Origin: Heterotrichella gracilis
Taxonomy: Eukaryota > Sar > Xanthophyceae > Tribonematales > Xanthonemataceae
Assembly: GCA_032358255.1 (NCBI GenBank)
Contig: JAULBX010002224.1
Location: forward strand, 124,001-188,000
Reading direction: 5' to 3'
Length of the DNA stretch: 64,000 nucleotides
Part shown: one piece after another, positions 59,501 to 64,000 of the stretch
Layout: each line of letters begins with the position of its first letter
Position numbering within the stretch: the first letter of the stretch is position 1
Position numbers and translations under genes: made by a program
The notes under the pieces: generated by a model
Database searches by the model: none
What the model saw: the letters and a program-made list of their open reading frames with translations, nothing else
Told to the model about the DNA's origin: nothing

Positions 59501-62500
59501 CATGCAGAGAAAGCCTGGGCGTGTGCAGTACGCCGCGCATAGCAGCATATCCAAGACGCCGGTCATCCACAAGCTGCTCAGGCCCATCCAGGAGCAGAAC
59601 CTGCCTGCAATTGAGGCCGAGGAGGCTCCAGCAGCATCCAGCGAAGAGCAGCCTGCAGAGGGTGATGCGCCTGTGGAACAAGGGGTCTCCTCTCCATCCC
59701 CAGCCCTGCCCGAAGCAGAAGCTGCTGTGTAAGTTGTGCGCCCAATGGGTACTAAATGCTGCATGGTATCTTTTGCGTTGCAATGAGCTGTATTCTAAGT
59801 ATTTCCCATCTTTGTATCTCCGCATGCCTCATCACGCAGAACAGCTGCACTCGCTGGCATGTAAATGTAGTTACATTCTGTGCAGGACGCCCGCCAAGGC
59901 CAAACCGCTGGGTGCTTCTGATGAGGCAGGTGCACAATCCCCTGCATTCCACGATGTGGAGGAGTCGCACTTCTTCACTCCACAGTCTGATGCCTCCCCT
60001 GGAGGTCCGCATGGGAGGACTCGCGCAGCAAGTGCACAAGCGGCACTCAATGTAAATCCCGTGGTGGAAACCATCTCAAGGTGTGTGGCTTCCAGGGCTT
60101 GCACAGATCGATTTTGGGGGTTGCTATTACTGTGGCACGTAGCTCGTCTTGGTGTTGGTTGCTATCCTGCTGTTCCCATGCAGCGTGTCAGCAGCGTTGC
60201 AAGCGCATGTATTCCTGCTGCAGGCCACCTACTGCTGAGAACATCAACAAGCCGCGGCCCGGCTTGAGATCGCCCAAGCGCACGCGCGGCACCCCCATCA
60301 GGCGCAACCTGCCCACCAAGGCCCAGAGCATGGGCAACGTGCACGAGCGCCTGTACCACAGCAAGATCGGGCACACGCGCGGCATGCACATGGGCGCCGA
60401 CAGCCTGCAGGGGTCGCGCGTGCTGGGCAAGCGCAAGGTGGTCAACCGCAGCATGAGCTCGCAGCCCGGCAGCACGGAGCCGCAGCGCAAGGCGCCCAAC
60501 ATCTACCAGCAGCTGGCAGCCACGCAGCAGCAGGGCGCCGCTAGTGCCAGCGCCTTGGACAAGCCTGCAAACGCCGCGGACGCCCTGGCGGCGCATGCGC
60601 GGCTCAACGCCAGCGAGCTGCTGTCGCCCAACGCCACGCCGCAGGCTGCGGCACCCCCCCCACAGGGTCTGGAGACCGGCCTTCCCCTGGATGTCATCCA
60701 TGAGCTGGAGCCAGCCGCGCAGCGCCTGCTGTTCTCCCACGAGGCGCTGCAGGAGTCGGGCGCAGCGCACGACCTGCAGACCTCCTATGCAGCGGACCGC
60801 GACGACGCCGTGCAATTTGGGTCGGTGGTGCAGAGCCCCCGCGGCAACAGGTCCACCAACTCCTCCCTGTACTCCACCTCCTCTCGCGCACCGACAGGCG
60901 CATCCAACCGCGCCCCCACCGCCGCCTCCACCCAGCCCACCATCCCCGAGGATGCCCACGCCTCCCCCAGCACCGACCTGGAGGACCATGCGGGGCCTGT
61001 GGACCCCGAGTATGTCGCTGACGAGGATCTGGGCAGCTTGGACCATTTCCACTCCGCCACAGGGACTGGATCAGGCACGCCAACAGGGGGCGCGCGGTAT
61101 GGTTACCCTGCAGCGGGGGACGTGGAGTTGGAATGCGACAGCCGGTGGGTGCCGGTGGAGGCCAGCCCTGCAGGGTCAGAAGTGTATGATGGCGCAGCTG
61201 CAGGCAGCAGTGGTGAGGGCGCGCATGAACCTGCAGACAGGGCCCGGCCTGTGTCTGAAGCTCCCCAGCCGGTGGCAGCAGCAGCAGCACCTGTGTCCCG
61301 GCCCTACATCCCTCTCCTCAACCTGCAGCAGATTGCGGACGGCTCGCCGCACCAGCGGGGCCCGCGCAAGGTGGTGTCGGCGCGGGGCGAGCCCAGCGAC
61401 CAGGGGGTGCACGCCAGCCAGCGGCCCGCATCGGCGCGCCACACGGCGAGGGGCACTGGGTGAGTTGATGTACTGTGCCTGGTGGCATGAGCACTGTGCA
61501 CATGGCTTTGCTGTGGTGTGGATGGCATCGATTGCATTTTGTATTTTCTGTGGCCAGCAGCGCATGGCCAGGGTTGTGCCAACCAGTGGTTTTGATTTCC
61601 ACATGCATGGATCATGCGCCTCTAAGCAGCCAGTGCACGTGTTCACCCAGTATCGAAACGATGCTTTCGCTCTTCCCTGTACGCTTTTGCACAAGCCTTC
61701 ACAGATAATGGTGCAGCCATGCCGCCGTTCCTGACACCGCCTGGGTCCCCCACTGTTCCAGGCCCGAGCCCCATGACACCGCCCACCTGCTGTCCATGCT
61801 GGCCAGCCTCAAGGCCACCATGCATAGAGCAGAGGCGATGCAGCAGCCAGAGGCCTCAGAATGCACCACCGCCTGGGCATCCGTGTCATCTGGAGACACA
61901 GAGGGCGACAGCGACACGCAGGGCTCACCTGGCTATGTGGCCTCGGTGAGGGGCAAGTTCGAGCATGCTTTGCCAGCAGCAGATGCCGCACAGGTAGGTA
62001 GCATGCACGCCCTGTACTGTAGCAAGCCCACACACATGTTTCATCTTTTGCATGATGCCCTGCCGTTGCTGTCCCTGCGCTATAGCAGCATTGTGACTTG
62101 TTCCAGCTTGATGGCACACCTTTTTGACGATGTACTACCAATGCTGACCCTCCGTGTGCCTCTCGTGCAGTCTGTGACATCAGCAGGACCTGCGGCAGCC
62201 CCACCACTGCAAGCTGATCTCCCCCACTCCAATGGTAAGCCCCGGGTGCTCTGCCACAATATGCCAGCTACAACATCCTACCACATCATGCAGCCCTTAA
62301 CAATGGTGTCGCATGTGCAGCACATGACGAGGAGCAGGACCGCGCGCATGACAAGGATGTGGAAGGCTCCCCTGCGTCGCAAACCTCCACAGACCTGTTG
62401 GACGTTTTTTGCCATGGCATGACCAGCAGCGGGCCCCAGTCCGCCAATCAGCAGCTGCAAGTGGTGGTGGGCAATAAGCCCCGTGCAGCGCCCCGCCTGC

Positions 62501-63151
62501 AGCTGGACATCCCACACTCCACCCCTCAATCCGCCGCCAGCCCCGCCACACCTGAGGACTGGCTGGACCACATCTCCCGCCAGTTTGTGAAGGACAGCAC
62601 GCCGCTGGGTAGGGCACCCATAGCTTCTGTTCTGATGGTTGTGCATGGGTCATGCCGCAGGGCGCCATGTGCTGAGGAGTGCGCCACATCCGTGGCTTGA
62701 GCAACCCTTGTCACTTGCTATACGCTAGCAGGGGTAGAGTACTTAAATAGTTCTTCATGTATCTTTCTACATATCCCTATTGTGGTTATTATAAAGGGGT
62801 ACCACTGACGCCAGCCTTGCTTGATGCACAGCAGCATGGCCTGCCAATGGGCTTGTTACTGATGGAGGCTCAATGCACCATGTTGTTGTTGCAGGGCTTC
62901 CCGGTGCACGCACCGCTGCATCCAGCATGGTGGTCAACCACCAGCCTGCAGATGTGCTGCATGCGTGGGAGTGGGCTGCTGGCCCTGAAATGGCGCAGGG
63001 CGAGGTGGCGCCCTCCCCCCAGCCAGAGCCGCTGTACGATGACAGCAGCGACATCCAAGCCAGGATTCAGGCCATGTGCGCCAAGCATGAGCTCAAGGCT
63101 GAAAAGAAGAAGAAGAAGAAGTCCAAGTGGAGGCGGCTCCTGGGCTTGTAG
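56534..63151 (+). CDS. Formin-like protein with a partial FH2 domain
   Basis: Sixteen exons: 56534-56856, 56950-57040, 57123-57336, 57421-57548, 57710-57972, 58143-58400, 58512-58698, 58832-58906, 59094-59230, 59486-59728, 59886-60080, 60224-61459, 61762-61993, 62171-62234, 62321-62608 and 62895-63151, giving 1396 residues. Residues about 252-488 match the second half of FH2: KGTASQTFSLKSLLELKQI, RSRTLLHFLAREL and LRAASQVDLHALVKEN, then a helical post region. This domain nucleates and caps actin barbed ends. I cannot recognise the first half (lasso and knob) in residues 1-252, nor a proline-rich FH1. The C-terminal 900 residues are low-complexity Ser/Pro/Ala/Gln-rich and end in a basic tail (EKKKKKKSKWRRLLGL) that could bind membrane. 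Intron 8 has a GC donor (CAG|GCAAGT). Actin assembly is therefore plausible but not assured. Confidence 0.78.
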
Positions 63152-64000
63152 GGCGGCGTGTGATTTTGCCAGCATGCGCAGGCCATGGCAATTAGAGCCT
63201 GCCGGTGTGTCTTTAGGAATTTATGAACTTTCTTTAGACGTTGAGTCTCAGGAGTTGATTGATCACCCCTTTTTTTTTTGCATATTGTGTGACTTTGACA
63301 TTGCCGAGAGGGAAGTGGGTGTTTGGCTTTGCGCATTGTAGGGGATTCCTAGGTCTCCAAACCTGAGGGGCCTCACTGAGGCTGCCTCAGTGTTGTGTTG
63401 TTGCCATATGGCGCAAGCCCTGCCATGCAAGGCTGCCTGCACCAAGTTGCCGCGGCTGCGGTTGAGTTGTTGGTACTTGGCAATAGACTAGGTTTGGGTA
63501 CTTTGCTGCTTTTCCTTTTCCTTCCCTAAGCACTACACGCCTCCCAGCATTTTGCCAGAACCAGGAGTTGTGCCCACAGGGCCTGTGTGTGTTGCTGGGA
63601 ATAACTGCAGTATTTACAGCCTCAAAAGTCAGAATTAAATGCCATTTCATTATTTTATTTGAGTGTTTGTCAAGCATGCTGCAAGTCCAGTACATGGTGC
63701 CAGCGGTGTAACTGATTAAAAGGTGCTCACAGGAAGATAATGAGGGCAGTTGCAGTCGCATGCTTGACTATCATACAGCCCTGGCCACAAGCACCCTGGG
63801 AGGGCCACTGCATAAATTCCCTTGAAGTTCCTTTCAAATTCTGACAAAACAATACACTGGGCCATGTTGCTGAAATAACACTGAAGTCACCAACACAGTT
63901 ATGTCAACTGCATAAGAATGGGGCATAGCAGCAAGTGGGGCTACGGTATTCTATAGTCTCCGCAAGTTGTTTCTCAACGACGGCCGTCGCTACAACACCC
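63152..64000. other. Right-hand tail of the window
   Basis: This holds the 3' UTR of the FH2 gene and beyond. A T9 run lies at about 63270 and a candidate TGTAA at 63707-63711. No gene was recognised. Confidence 0.45.

Noticed and set aside
60162-61734. Long alternative frames over the FH2 gene (296 residues on minus, 396 on plus)
   Set aside because: They are shadows in a GC-rich low-complexity exon. Only the frame through 60224-61459 links to the flanking exons in phase.
1-64000. CRISPR arrays, bacterial operons, integrated viruses or LTR elements
   Set aside because: No regularly spaced repeats, polymerase, integrase or capsid-like frames were seen. All sizeable genes are spliced eukaryotic genes, except the exostosin.

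Overview
The window is nuclear DNA of a green alga, most likely a core chlorophyte of trebouxiophyte type. The lineage is inferred; no rRNA or plastid marker is present. Supporting signs are genes with 6-17 short exons, splice sites of the form AG|GTGGGT or AG|GTGCGT with CAG acceptors, a few GC-AG introns, plant-type telomere heptamers (TTTAGGG) scattered through introns, very frequent TGCATGCA palindromes, and a gene set (RBR, plant-like eIF2B-delta, plastid-type SAM carrier, Ser-Pro-rich wall protein) that fits Viridiplantae. No organelle, bacterial or viral segment was recognised.

Layout. 1-7170 (-): phage-type (T7-like) organellar RNA polymerase, its 3' end beyond the left edge. 7849-11339 (+): diphthamide synthesis protein DPH2, divergent from it. 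12145-17590 (-): translation initiation factor eIF2B subunit delta, convergent with DPH2. 18021-19477 (+): cytosolic ribosomal protein uL11 (RPL12). 21657-27950 (+): a secreted protein with two expansin modules joined by a Ser-Pro-rich linker of about 400 residues. 30930-31934 (+): an intronless exostosin-family glycosyltransferase. 33085-35679 (-): SAM carrier-like mitochondrial carrier family protein. 37373-45322 (-): a receptor kinase of about 1317 residues with a large ectodomain I cannot assign to a family. 46731-48934 (+): retinoblastoma-related protein (pocket A and B). 48997-52126 (-): DEAD-box RNA helicase, tail-to-tail with RBR. 52881-55395 (+): PP2C phosphatase. 56534-63151 (+): a protein with the C-terminal half of a formin FH2 domain.

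Exon models were joined by hand from splice consensus, reading phase and family conservation. In every multi-exon model the total coding length is a multiple of three and all phases agree, but no transcript evidence was available. Four genes serve translation or gene expression (RPOT, DPH2, eIF2B-delta, uL11). The expansin-like protein, exostosin and receptor kinase point to the cell wall or surface. RBR and the FH2 protein point to cell cycle and cytoskeleton. I see no operon-like logic; neighbours share divergent or convergent spacers only.

The most unusual structural signal is that many introns contain a decayed tandem copy of the adjacent exon edge, including the splice site, often with TTTAGGG/CCCTAAA heptamers at the junction. 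This recurs in at least five genes. Other points of interest are the double expansin, the receptor kinase ectodomain, loss of the expected iron-sulfur cysteines in DPH2, and several intronic or intergenic fold-backs.
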